From assembly GCA_050943495.1 (NCBI GenBank), contig JBMNPH010000004.1, positions 124,001 to 188,000 of the forward strand: DNA of 64,000 bases, written 5' to 3'. The notes below the pieces were generated by a model that did not search any database, was not told the DNA's origin, and was given only the letters and a program-made list of their open reading frames with translations. This document shows positions 8,504-16,599 of the stretch, piece after piece. A program made the translations under genes and the position numbers. Within the stretch, counting starts at the first letter, position 1. Each line of letters starts with the position of its first letter. The DNA is from Merdivicinus sp050943495 (GTDB lineage Bacteria; Bacillota; Clostridia; Oscillospirales; Ruminococcaceae).

Positions 8504-11008
8504 TTATGATTTCAAAAGTTTCGTGAGTGTCTGCTGAAGAATCGCGAAATCAATCGGTTTGGAAATGTGGGCGTTCATTCCGGCAGAAGTCGTGGCGGCA
8601 ATATCTTCGGCAAAAGCATTTGCTGTTACCGCAATAATTGGTATCGTACCGGCATCCGGGCGATTGAGGGAACGTATGGCACGAGCAGCGTCGCAGCCAT
8701 TCATTTCGGGCATCTGCATATCCATCAAGATAGCGTCAAAGAAGCCAGGGATGGAGTTGCGGAAAAGTTCCAATGCTTCACGGCCGTTCCAAGCCTGTGT
8801 AACTTCAATTTCCTGCATTTGGAGGAGTTCCGTAGCGATTTCCATGTTGATTTCATTATCCTCAGCAAGAAGAATTCGACGACCAGCGAGAGAAATTTCA
8901 TTTTGCGGCAGCGCGGCAGGTTCAGATTCTGATTCCGTATCAATGTTGAGCGGGAGTGTTACAGTAAAAGTGGTTCCCGATCCCAGCTTACTTTCCACAT
9001 GAATATCTCCATCCATCTGAAGAACAATATGATGGACAATTGGCATCCCCAAACCTGTTCCCATTACATTTTTCGCACCAAAACGAGTTTCCCTTTCAAA
9101 CGGAACAAAGATTTTTTGTAGAAATTCTTCTGTCATCCCGCAACCAGTATCCTGTACAGTAAATTGATACTTAGCATAATGCGCGTCATCCAGCTGTCGC
9201 ACTGAAATAGAGATAGAGTCGCCCGCTTTTGTAAATTTGATGGCATTGGAGAGTAGATTATTCAGGATTTGCTGGATCCGGAACAGATCTCCCACGACAT
9301 GATTATTTTGAATCTCATAAGTTTCTGTAAATTTTTTCTGTTGTTCCTTTGCCTGAATCCGGAAGACATCTACACATTCGACAATGCTTTCCTGAAGCAG
9401 GAAGGCGTTGTTTTCGAGATCCAGTTTTCCTTGTTCCAGTTTAGACATATCAAGGATGTCGTTGATGAGGCCAAGGAGATGTTTGCTGGAGGTATTAATT
9501 TTCTGCAAATAGTTTTGCAGCTGATCAGGTTCTGTGAGATGATGTTCCGCAAGTTCCGACAAACCAATTATAGCATTTAGAGGGGTTCTCATATCGTGCG
9601 ACATGCCGGCAAAGAACATGTTTTTTGCCTCAGTACTCTTCTGCAGAGCAGCAAGGGATTCCTTAAGCAGGCGAGTATGTTGAAGCTGCCGCTGCTTTTC
9701 CTCGTCTACTTCACGGAAGCAGAGAACCGCTTCATTGAGATTCAGCGATTCATCAAACAGTAGACGAACATTGACCCATCGATATTCTCCGTTGAATAGG
9801 CGAAGGAAATCGCCGCCATAATCTCGAACTTTGCGTGTCACGAGTTTCCGGATACTGTCCAGTGAAAAGCTGTCAATAAAATCTGCATAAGCATCTTTTT
9901 CAATTACATTTTCGAGAGCACGTAGAAAATCAAAATAATCCCCTTCATATTCTAAATGAGTGCGGATATAATCCGATCCCTTCAGCATGGTATAGCGACC
10001 GGTATCAAAATTGATTCGATAGATAGCATAATAGGAGTTGCCTAAAACCCTTACCGTTTCATTTGTAAGCTCGATCTGCCGGTTAAGTCGGCTTTCGCGT
10101 AGGTACATCAAGCCGGCGAGCACCAGGAACGAAATAAAAATTCCGCCGTACCAGATCACCAGGTTTTTCAGCCCATCTACAAGGTAGCTGTATGGAATCG
10201 TAATAATGGAAGTCCATCCATTCAAAGTTTTTCGATGATAAACAGCTCGTTTTTTATTGCTGAGATCCTGAATATAAACAGTATCTTCAGAATCTTCAAT
10301 AGAATCAATTAAAGATAAAATGTATTCCTGAATTTCTTCCTGTGAATTGGTAAGAGGAGTTTCATAAAACAGTAATGTACCGGCAGGATCACATAGAAAA
10401 AAGGAACTTCCAGGCGGCAGGGTATCAACAGACGCCCATAATTGAAAGTATTCCGGGAATAGGTCGATAGCAAGTACAGTATCACTCTGTCCCACACGAA
10501 GTGCCATGGTGACAACTGAGGAACCGGTTACTACATCAGGATATGCATTGGTATAAATAATTTCACCTTCTGCAGCAATAGCAAGCTGATACCATTCCGT
10601 TTGAGTTGGATCGAAGGTGTCATCACCCTCCCAGTAGTTGGCAGCGACAATTTTTCCATGAATAGCAGCATACATGTCGATTCCTTTGGAACGGACGCTT
10701 TCTTTGACATGAACGAGATACTCTTCCATCCAATGAGCAATATCTTCTGTGCTTTTTTCCTCTTGTAATTGCTTATCGAGCCATTGGGAAGCATTTTTCA
10801 GAAGCAATTCATAAGCGTAAATATTGGCATCTTCACTGACAGAAAAACTTCTGGTAATTTCCTTTCCCATAACGTCTGCATTTTTAAGCATAGTATTCTG
10901 TACCAGGGTGATACTTACTAAAGAAAGAACCGCAAAAACGATTAGTACCCAAATAGCAAAAATTGCCTGCTTTTTACGGCCTTTGTAAGGCTGCTGATTT
11001 TCCTTCAA
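8504..11008 (-). CDS. Membrane-bound hybrid sensor histidine kinase/response regulator
   Basis: An 834-residue hybrid kinase. A first membrane helix (about residues 14-37) and a second (about 285-304) enclose a ~245-residue extracellular sensor of the double-Cache type. A PAS-like segment follows (about 320-440). The phospho-acceptor His is in MSHDMRTPLNAIIG (near 471). The ATPase domain has NLLSNAIKF and GTGLGMPI, and a C-terminal receiver has ILLAEDNEIN and the phospho-Asp in DAILMDMQMPEMNG (near 759). No Hpt domain or DNA-binding partner is adjacent. It is flanked by rhamnose mutarotase (21-base gap) and an amidohydrolase, which hints at sugar or small-molecule sensing but does not prove it. 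Confidence 0.95.
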   Translation of the reverse strand: MKENQQPYKGRKKQAIFAIWVLIVFAVLSLVSITLVQNTMLKNADVMGKEITRSFSVSEDANIYAYELLLKNASQWLDKQLQEEKSTEDIAHWMEEYLVHVKESVRSKGIDMYAAIHGKIVAANYWEGDDTFDPTQTEWYQLAIAAEGEIIYTNAYPDVVTGSSVVTMALRVGQSDTVLAIDLFPEYFQLWASVDTLPPGSSFFLCDPAGTLLFYETPLTNSQEEIQEYILSLIDSIEDSEDTVYIQDLSNKKRAVYHRKTLNGWTSIITIPYSYLVDGLKNLVIWYGGIFISFLVLAGLMYLRESRLNRQIELTNETVRVLGNSYYAIYRINFDTGRYTMLKGSDYIRTHLEYEGDYFDFLRALENVIEKDAYADFIDSFSLDSIRKLVTRKVRDYGGDFLRLFNGEYRWVNVRLLFDESLNLNEAVLCFREVDEEKQRQLQHTRLLKESLAALQKSTEAKNMFFAGMSHDMRTPLNAIIGLSELAEHHLTEPDQLQNYLQKINTSSKHLLGLINDILDMSKLEQGKLDLENNAFLLQESIVECVDVFRIQAKEQQKKFTETYEIQNNHVVGDLFRIQQILNNLLSNAIKFTKAGDSISISVRQLDDAHYAKYQFTVQDTGCGMTEEFLQKIFVPFERETRFGAKNVMGTGLGMPIVHHIVLQMDGDIHVESKLGSGTTFTVTLPLNIDTESESEPAALPQNEISLAGRRILLAEDNEINMEIATELLQMQEIEVTQAWNGREALELFRNSIPGFFDAILMDMQMPEMNGCDAARAIRSLNRPDAGTIPIIAVTANAFAEDIAATTSAGMNAHISKPIDFAILQQTLTKLLKS

Positions 11009-11029
11009 TGTATGCCTCCTAAATCCCGC

Positions 11030-11347
11030 TTAATCCAGACGGAAAACTTCCACCATGCGTGGTTGGGCACCGGTTTCTGGATCCATTTCCATAATCATGA
11101 CATCTTTCATGTATTCATTCCATTTATCAACGATAGGACTTTCTGCCTGGACCTTTGCGGCATATTCGCAACCCTTTTCACATTCATAATAACCAAACAG
11201 CTCATTTCCAACATTCCAGATGCTGTAGTTGCAGATGCCAGCTTGTTTGAGGAGAGCCTTCATTTCAGGCCAGATTTGGTCATGACGGCGTTTATATTCC
11301 TCGATCATTCCATCTTTTACGATTGCTTTCCATGCATAACGTTCCAT
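11030..11347 (-). CDS. rhaM: L-rhamnose mutarotase
   Basis: A 105-residue protein matching the RhaM/RhaU family from its start: MERYAWKAIVKDGMIEEYKR, then RHDQIWPEM, and WNEYMKDVM near the end. The family interconverts alpha- and beta-L-rhamnose. I chose the ATG at 11347, 9 bases after GGAG, over an ATG two codons earlier that is too close to the ribosome site. No other rhamnose genes lie in the window. It is the first gene of a minus-strand unit with the hybrid kinase and the amidohydrolase. Confidence 0.9.
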   Translation of the reverse strand: MERYAWKAIVKDGMIEEYKRRHDQIWPEMKALLKQAGICNYSIWNVGNELFGYYECEKGCEYAAKVQAESPIVDKWNEYMKDVMIMEMDPETGAQPRMVEVFRLD

Positions 11348-11377
11348 AAACATTCACTCCAATCCATGTTTTACTTT

Positions 11378-11406
11378 ATTTTAAATGATTTTCCGTCAAA
11401 ATGCAA
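11378..11406 (-). promoter_or_regulatory. Sigma-A promoter of rhaM unit
   Basis: On the minus strand TTGCAT (11406-11401) and TAAAAT (11383-11378) are spaced by 17 bases, upstream of the rhaM ribosome site. Confidence 0.6.
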
Positions 11407-11415
11407 GGGATTGTG

Positions 11416-11444
11416 TTTACTTTTCGCCGAAAAAGCGGTATACT
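11416..11444 (+). promoter_or_regulatory. Sigma-A promoter of the methionine-synthase-like gene
   Basis: TTTACT (11416-11421), 17 bases, TATACT (11439-11444). It diverges from the rhaM promoter a few bases away. Confidence 0.7.
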
Positions 11445-11495
11445 GTTTCTATTCAGAAAAAAGTATTTGATAATATGGAGAGGAAGGAATATAGG

Positions 11496-13220
11496 ATGAC
11501 AAACAAGCTGCAGGAATTGCTAAAAGAAAAGTCTGTTATATTGTTGGATGGGGCGATGGGAACCATGCTGCAGTGGGAAGGGTTGCAGCCGGGTGAGCGT
11601 CCGGAATTGTTTCTGTTGGAACATCCGGATATTGTAACAGAGATTCATAAAGCCTATCTGAATAGCGGGAGCAACCTGCTTTATACATGCACATTCGGGG
11701 CAAACCGGAGAAAATTGAGCGGGACAGGGCATACTCCTTCCGAAGTAATCCATGCAGCAGTACAGGCGGCAAAAGCGGCAGCCGACAGTTATTCCGGAAG
11801 AAGGCCGCTGATCGCATTGGATATTGGACCGATCGGAGAAATGATGTATCCGTCCGGAATGCTTCATTTTGAAGAAGCATACGACATCTTCCGAGAGGTG
11901 GTGATTGCAGGAGAAGAAGCAGGCGCGGATTTGGTTGTATTTGAGACGATGACGGACTTGGGAGAAATCCGTGCTGCTGTGCTGGCTGCTCGGGAAAATA
12001 CGAGTTTACCGGTCATGACAACTATGACTTTTGAAGAAAATGGGCGTACCTTTACCGGATGTACAGCGGAAGCAATGGCCTATACAATGGACGGTATGGG
12101 AGTGGATGCATTAGGAGTCAATTGCTCGTTGGGGCCGGAAAAATTGTATCCAATAGCGGAACGGATTGCGGCATGTACGGATTTGCCGCTGATTGTGAAG
12201 GCAAATGCGGGACTTCCGGATCCGGTTGACAATACCTATCATTTGCTGCCGGAAGATTTTGCCTTGCAAATGGAAAAATTTTCGGCATTGGGAGTGCGGT
12301 TGGCAGGAGGATGCTGCGGCACTACACCGGACTTTATTCGGGCATTGCAGAAAAGGTTTGAAAATTTAGATCCGATTGTCCGGAAAAAGAAGGCAGCAAT
12401 CTGCTCACCCCTTCATACCATTTTCCCGAATGAGATCCATGTGATCGGCGAGCGAATCAATCCCACCGGAAAAAAAGAACTCCAGCAGGCATTGCTGGAG
12501 CAGGATATGGATGTTATTACAGAATTCGGTATGGATCAGGCCGATGCAGGCGCGGAACTTCTGGATGTCAATCTCGGATATCCGGGAGTTGAGGAGGCTG
12601 TTTTGATGAAGCTTTCCGTAGAAGAGCTGCAAAGTGTCTGTAAGCTTCCTCTGGTGATCGATTCGGCAGATCCTGCCGTATTGGAAGCAGGACTTCGGGC
12701 ATTCCACGGTATTGCAATTGCCAATTCCGTAACTGGAGAAAAGACGTCTCTGGAACGGATTTTACCGGTCGTGAAGAAATATGGTGCTTTTGTCATCGGA
12801 CTGACGATGGATGAGAAGGGGATTCCCCAAACTGCGGAAGAACGCCTTGCTATCGCAGAAAAGATTGTGAATACCGCAGAAAAATACGGGATTGCGCGGG
12901 AAAAAATTCTGATTGACTGCTTGACCTGCCCGGTCGGAGCACAGCAGGATCAGCCATCTGAAACACTGCGGGCAGTTCGCTTGGCAAAGGAACAGCTTGG
13001 CGTAGGGACAGTATTGGGTGTGTCCAACGTCTCCTATGGAATGCCGGAACGGGAAACCCTCAACCGGAGTTTTCTTTCAGCGGCACTGGAGAATGGCTTG
13101 AATTTTGCTATTCTGAATCCCAACGAAGAAAGCCTGATGGATACGATAACCAGCTGGAAAACGCTGCATGGTTTGGATCCGGATGCGGCCGGTTATCTCG
13201 AACGGTTTGGTAAGAGATAA
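11496..13220 (+). CDS. Short methionine synthase: homocysteine and pterin-binding domains only
   Basis: A 574-residue protein that corresponds to the first two modules of MetH. Residues 1-300 form a homocysteine S-methyltransferase barrel (LLDGAMGTML) with the Zn ligands GVNCSLGP and AGGCCGTTP. Residues 310-570 form a pterin-binding barrel (IGERINPTGKK, LDVNLGYPG, ILIDCLTCPVGA, GVSNVSYGM). The cobalamin-binding and reactivation modules of full MetH (about 1200 residues) are missing, and the frame ends cleanly at a stop. It probably works with a separate corrinoid protein. I chose the ATG at 11496 because of AAGGAA upstream and the conserved start of the barrel; 37 upstream in-frame codons overlap the promoter. 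Confidence 0.9.
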   Translation: MTNKLQELLKEKSVILLDGAMGTMLQWEGLQPGERPELFLLEHPDIVTEIHKAYLNSGSNLLYTCTFGANRRKLSGTGHTPSEVIHAAVQAAKAAADSYSGRRPLIALDIGPIGEMMYPSGMLHFEEAYDIFREVVIAGEEAGADLVVFETMTDLGEIRAAVLAARENTSLPVMTTMTFEENGRTFTGCTAEAMAYTMDGMGVDALGVNCSLGPEKLYPIAERIAACTDLPLIVKANAGLPDPVDNTYHLLPEDFALQMEKFSALGVRLAGGCCGTTPDFIRALQKRFENLDPIVRKKKAAICSPLHTIFPNEIHVIGERINPTGKKELQQALLEQDMDVITEFGMDQADAGAELLDVNLGYPGVEEAVLMKLSVEELQSVCKLPLVIDSADPAVLEAGLRAFHGIAIANSVTGEKTSLERILPVVKKYGAFVIGLTMDEKGIPQTAEERLAIAEKIVNTAEKYGIAREKILIDCLTCPVGAQQDQPSETLRAVRLAKEQLGVGTVLGVSNVSYGMPERETLNRSFLSAALENGLNFAILNPNEESLMDTITSWKTLHGLDPDAAGYLERFGKR

Positions 13221-14237
13221 TCAGTGGCTGTATGTAGCGGCATTTTCAAATCCTTCCTTGAGTTCCGCCATGCTGTCAAAGCAGGTGCCGGTTCCGATGC
13301 CGACACAGCGAACCGGATCTTCTGCGAGTTTGGTGGTAATGCCAGTATTTTCTTCGATCAGGGCAGCAAGACCGCGCATGAGGGAGGTTCCGCCTGTCAT
13401 TAAAATACCGTTTTCATGAATATCGCCAATCAATTCGGGTGGAGTGCGCTCAAGTACGTTGCGGACTGCCATGACGATTTCAGCTGCGAACGGGCGCAGT
13501 ACCTCAAATAATTCGGTTTGGGTGATGGTAATCTGTTCGGGATAGCCAGTGAGCAGATTCCGTCCTTTGACGGTTGCCGTCACGGTTTCGTCGGGATCAA
13601 AGACACAGCCGATCTCCTTTTTAAGATTTTCCGCGACTTTTGTCCCGATTGCAAGCTTGTACTCATTTTGAATGTACTTGATAATGGCTTCATCAAAGGT
13701 GTTTCCGGCAACGCGCAGGGAGTTGGAAGTGACAATTCCGCCCAGCGAGATGACCGCTACATCGGTTGTCCCACCGCCGGAATCCACCATCATATGGCCT
13801 TCGGGACGCAGAACATCAATTCCAGCACCGATGGCGGCGGCGAGCGGTTCGTCGACCAGATAAACCTGACGGGCACCGGCACTCATGGCAGCATCGACAA
13901 CAGCACGCGCTTCTACATGGGTAATTGCAGATGGAATGCAGATGGCGATTCTCGGCTTAATCAGATAACTTCGCGTCACCTTCCGCACAAATTCCTTTAC
14001 TAAATATTCGGTATACATGTGATCAGAGATTACACCGTCCCGAATTGGGCATTCCGTTTGAATGTAAGCGGGGGTTTTGCCCAGCATGGCGAGCGCTTCA
14101 TGTCCGACAGCGACAACTTTGCCGGAACGAGTATTATAAGCGACAACACTCGGCTCTTCGAGGACAATTCCTTTATCTCTTCTGTAAATAATAATTTTGG
14201 TTGTTCCAAGGTCGATTCCCAGATCTACACCTGCCAT
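13221..14237 (-). CDS. MreB/Mbl-family actin-like cell-shape protein
   Basis: A 338-residue MreB-family protein with the phosphate 1 loop DLGIDLGTTK, the connect and phosphate 2 segment VDSGGGTTDVAVISLGG, and the adenosine motif GILMTGGTSLMRGL. MreB proteins polymerise along the membrane and position peptidoglycan synthesis. It is monocistronic: mreC and mreD are not adjacent, which fits an Mbl/MreBH-type paralogue. The stop codon abuts the stop of the convergent methionine-synthase gene with no intervening base. A sigma-A promoter lies at 14280-14309. Confidence 0.92.
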   Translation of the reverse strand: MAGVDLGIDLGTTKIIIYRRDKGIVLEEPSVVAYNTRSGKVVAVGHEALAMLGKTPAYIQTECPIRDGVISDHMYTEYLVKEFVRKVTRSYLIKPRIAICIPSAITHVEARAVVDAAMSAGARQVYLVDEPLAAAIGAGIDVLRPEGHMMVDSGGGTTDVAVISLGGIVTSNSLRVAGNTFDEAIIKYIQNEYKLAIGTKVAENLKKEIGCVFDPDETVTATVKGRNLLTGYPEQITITQTELFEVLRPFAAEIVMAVRNVLERTPPELIGDIHENGILMTGGTSLMRGLAALIEENTGITTKLAEDPVRCVGIGTGTCFDSMAELKEGFENAATYSH

Positions 14238-14279
14238 GGAAACGCCTCCTTTTTAAGAATATAAAAAACGATTACTTTC

Positions 14280-14309
14280 ATTATACCGCAAAAAGAGGGA
14301 ATTTTTCAA
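14280..14309 (-). promoter_or_regulatory. Sigma-A promoter of the MreB-family gene
   Basis: On the minus strand TTGAAA (14309-14304), 18 bases, TATAAT (14285-14280). Confidence 0.7.
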
Positions 14310-14435
14310 GAAAATCCAGTCGAACGGAGAAATTTTTACAATTTATCTGCAAATTAAACGGGAATTTCTGAAAAGATAGAATATTATATATAAAATGCAC
14401 AAATATTTATTTAAAAAATTGTTGATGTACGGGAA

Positions 14436-14464
14436 TTGAGAACATGTGAAAAAACAGGTATGCT
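14436..14464 (+). promoter_or_regulatory. Sigma-A promoter of the KDPG aldolase operon
   Basis: TTGAGA (14436-14441), 17 bases, TATGCT (14459-14464), about 40 bases before the aldolase ATG. The flanking 14340-14435 is very AT-rich and holds no gene. Confidence 0.65.
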
Positions 14465-14503
14465 TAGAGTAGATCAAATTATTTTGGAAAGGAAGATGTT
14501 CAA

Positions 14504-15472
14504 ATGGCAAATAAAACCATGGTAGATGAGATTCGGTCTTATGGCCTGATCCCTGTTATCAAAATCGACGATCCCGCACAGGCAGAGCCTCTCGCACAAG
14601 CTCTGTGTGATGGAGGTCTCCCGGCAGCTGAGGTGACATTCCGTACTGCAGCTGCAAAAGAAGCAATTGCCCGTATGACCAAGGCATTCCCGGATATGCT
14701 GGTCGGCGCAGGCACCGTTCTGACCACCAAACAGGTGGATGAGGCTGTTGAAGCTGGCGCAAAATTCATCGTATCCCCCGGCCTGAATCCTAAAGTTGTT
14801 TCCTATTGTATTGAAAAAGGCGTGCCGATTATGCCCGGCTGTGCAACTCCTTCCGATATGGAAGCTGCTATTGAGCTGGGACTGGATGTTGTAAAATTCT
14901 TCCCGGCAGAAGCAAATGGCGGCATCAAATCCATTAAGGCGATGGCTGCTCCCTATACCCAGCTTCGCTTTATGCCCACCGGCGGCATCAATGAAAAGAA
15001 CCTGCTCGATTACCTGTCTTTCCCGAAGATCATTGCCTGCGGCGGCAGCTTCATGGTAAACGAAGATCTGCTCAAGGCTGGTGATTATGCTGCAATTACT
15101 GAATTGACCCGCAATGCAGTCCGTCTGATGCTCGGCTTCGAGCTGGCTCATATCGGCATCAACGCTGAAAATGAGGAAGAAGCAAAGAAGGGCGCTGCGA
15201 TGTTCCAGACCCTGTTCGGCTTCACCGCAAAAGAGGGCAACAGCTCGATCTTTGCAGGCAAGGAAGTAGAACTGATGAAATCGCCTTATCTCGGCAAGAA
15301 CGGCCATATTGCGATTTCTACCAACAGCATTGACCGTGCAGTTGCATTCTTTGAGCGTAAAGGCTTTGCATTCAATCAGGATTCTGCAAAATATGATGCA
15401 AAGAAGAATTTGAAAGCAATCTACTTTGCAGACGAAGTTTGCGGATTTGCAATTCACCTGGTACAGAAATAA
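14504..15472 (+). CDS. eda: KDPG/KHG aldolase fused to a VOC (glyoxalase-like) domain
   Basis: A 322-residue fusion. Residues 1-205 are a class I aldolase that splits 2-keto-3-deoxy-6-phosphogluconate: EVTFRT, GAGTVLT, the Schiff-base Lys in LDVVKFFPAEA and the phosphate loop PTGGIN. Residues 210-322 resemble a vicinal-oxygen-chelate domain (FELAHIGINAENEEEA, MFQTLFGF, GHIAISTNSIDRAVAFFERK). The normal Eda length is about 210, so the tail is an addition with unknown role. Codon use is strongly biased to C-ending and major codons, unlike most neighbours, which suggests high expression. KDG kinase follows 27 bases later. Confidence 0.92.
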   Translation: MANKTMVDEIRSYGLIPVIKIDDPAQAEPLAQALCDGGLPAAEVTFRTAAAKEAIARMTKAFPDMLVGAGTVLTTKQVDEAVEAGAKFIVSPGLNPKVVSYCIEKGVPIMPGCATPSDMEAAIELGLDVVKFFPAEANGGIKSIKAMAAPYTQLRFMPTGGINEKNLLDYLSFPKIIACGGSFMVNEDLLKAGDYAAITELTRNAVRLMLGFELAHIGINAENEEEAKKGAAMFQTLFGFTAKEGNSSIFAGKEVELMKSPYLGKNGHIAISTNSIDRAVAFFERKGFAFNQDSAKYDAKKNLKAIYFADEVCGFAIHLVQK

Positions 15473-15499
15473 TCGAGATTGATAAAGGAGAGTTTTTCC

Positions 15500-16519
15500 A
15501 TGAAAGTTGTAACTTTTGGTGAGCTGATGCTCCGTCTTGCCCCCAACGGCTATTACCGTTTCTTCCAGAATGATCAGATGCAGGCTACCTTCGGCGGCGG
15601 CGAAGCCAATGTTGCGGTTTCCCTTGCAAACTACGGCGTCGATGTTGCCTATGTAACTAAGCTGCCGAAACATGCAATCGGCCAGGCTGCTGTTGATTCC
15701 CTGCGTTATTTCGGCATTGACACCTCCAAGATCGTCCGTGGTGGCGACCGTGTCGGCATTTATTATCTGGAAAAGGGTGCTTCTCAGCGCGGCAGCGTTT
15801 GCATTTATGACCGTGCACATTCTGCTATTCAGGAAGCAAAGCCTTCCGATTTCGATTGGGATGCTATTTTTGACGGTGTGGATTGGTTCCACTTCACCGG
15901 TATCACCCCTGCTCTGGGTGAGAACCTCGTTGAGATCTGCCTCGAAGCCTGCAAAGCTGCAAAGGCAAAAGGCGTGAAGATTTCCTGCGACCTGAACTAC
16001 CGCGGCAAACTCTGGACCCGTGACGAAGCTCGCGCTGCAATGACCAAACTCTGTGAGTATGTTGATGTCTGCATCTCCAACGAAGAGGATGCAAAAGACG
16101 TATTCGGCATCGAAGCAGAAGGCACCGATATCACCGGTGGTAAGCTGAACCATGAAGGCTATAAGTCTGTTGCAAAACAGCTGGCTGACAAATTTGGCTT
16201 TGAGAAAGTTGCAATCACCCTGCGTTCTTCCATCTCTGCGAACGACAATGACTGGGCTGGTATGCTGTATGACGGTGAGAACTATTGCTTCTCCAAGCAG
16301 TATCACCTGCACATTGTAGACCGCGTCGGCGGTGGCGACAGCTTCGGCGGCGGCTTGATCTACGCTCTGCTGTCCGGCAAGGACACTCAGGCAGCTGTGG
16401 AGTTTGCAGTAGCAGCATCTGCTCTCAAGCACTCCATCGAAGGCGACTACAACCGCGTCAGTGTTTCCGAAGTGGAAAAACTGGCTGGCGGCGACGGTTC
16501 CGGCCGCGTACAGCGCTAA
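15500..16519 (+). CDS. kdgK: 2-keto-3-deoxygluconate kinase (PfkB family)
   Basis: A 339-residue PfkB-family sugar kinase. The N-terminal substrate motif is FGGGEANVAVSLANYG, and the C-terminal signature DRVGGGDSFGGGLIYALL holds the catalytic Asp and anion hole. It likely phosphorylates 2-keto-3-deoxygluconate to KDPG, the substrate of the aldolase encoded just upstream, so the two form the lower part of uronate catabolism. AAAGGAG precedes the ATG at 15500. It shares the strong codon bias of the aldolase gene. A terminator follows at 16533-16568. Confidence 0.9.
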   Translation: MKVVTFGELMLRLAPNGYYRFFQNDQMQATFGGGEANVAVSLANYGVDVAYVTKLPKHAIGQAAVDSLRYFGIDTSKIVRGGDRVGIYYLEKGASQRGSVCIYDRAHSAIQEAKPSDFDWDAIFDGVDWFHFTGITPALGENLVEICLEACKAAKAKGVKISCDLNYRGKLWTRDEARAAMTKLCEYVDVCISNEEDAKDVFGIEAEGTDITGGKLNHEGYKSVAKQLADKFGFEKVAITLRSSISANDNDWAGMLYDGENYCFSKQYHLHIVDRVGGGDSFGGGLIYALLSGKDTQAAVEFAVAASALKHSIEGDYNRVSVSEVEKLAGGDGSGRVQR

Positions 16520-16532
16520 GAATCAGAAAGAA

Positions 16533-16568
16533 AAATTCCCCCCAAGGCTTCTGCTGCGGGGGGATTTT
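16533..16568 (+). terminator. Rho-independent terminator after kdgK
   Basis: CCCCCC (16538-16543) pairs with GGGGGG (16558-16563), extended by A/T pairs and followed by ATTTTGT. The downstream heparinase-like gene starts only 32 bases later, so it may be expressed by read-through. Confidence 0.8.
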
Positions 16569-16599
16569 GTCTATTATTTTGATTGGGGAGATGGGAAGC

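Noticed and set aside
14474..16432. A 652-codon open frame on the minus strand across eda and kdgK
   Set aside because: It is the mirror of two strongly codon-biased genes whose motifs are clear. It has no ribosome site or family resemblance.
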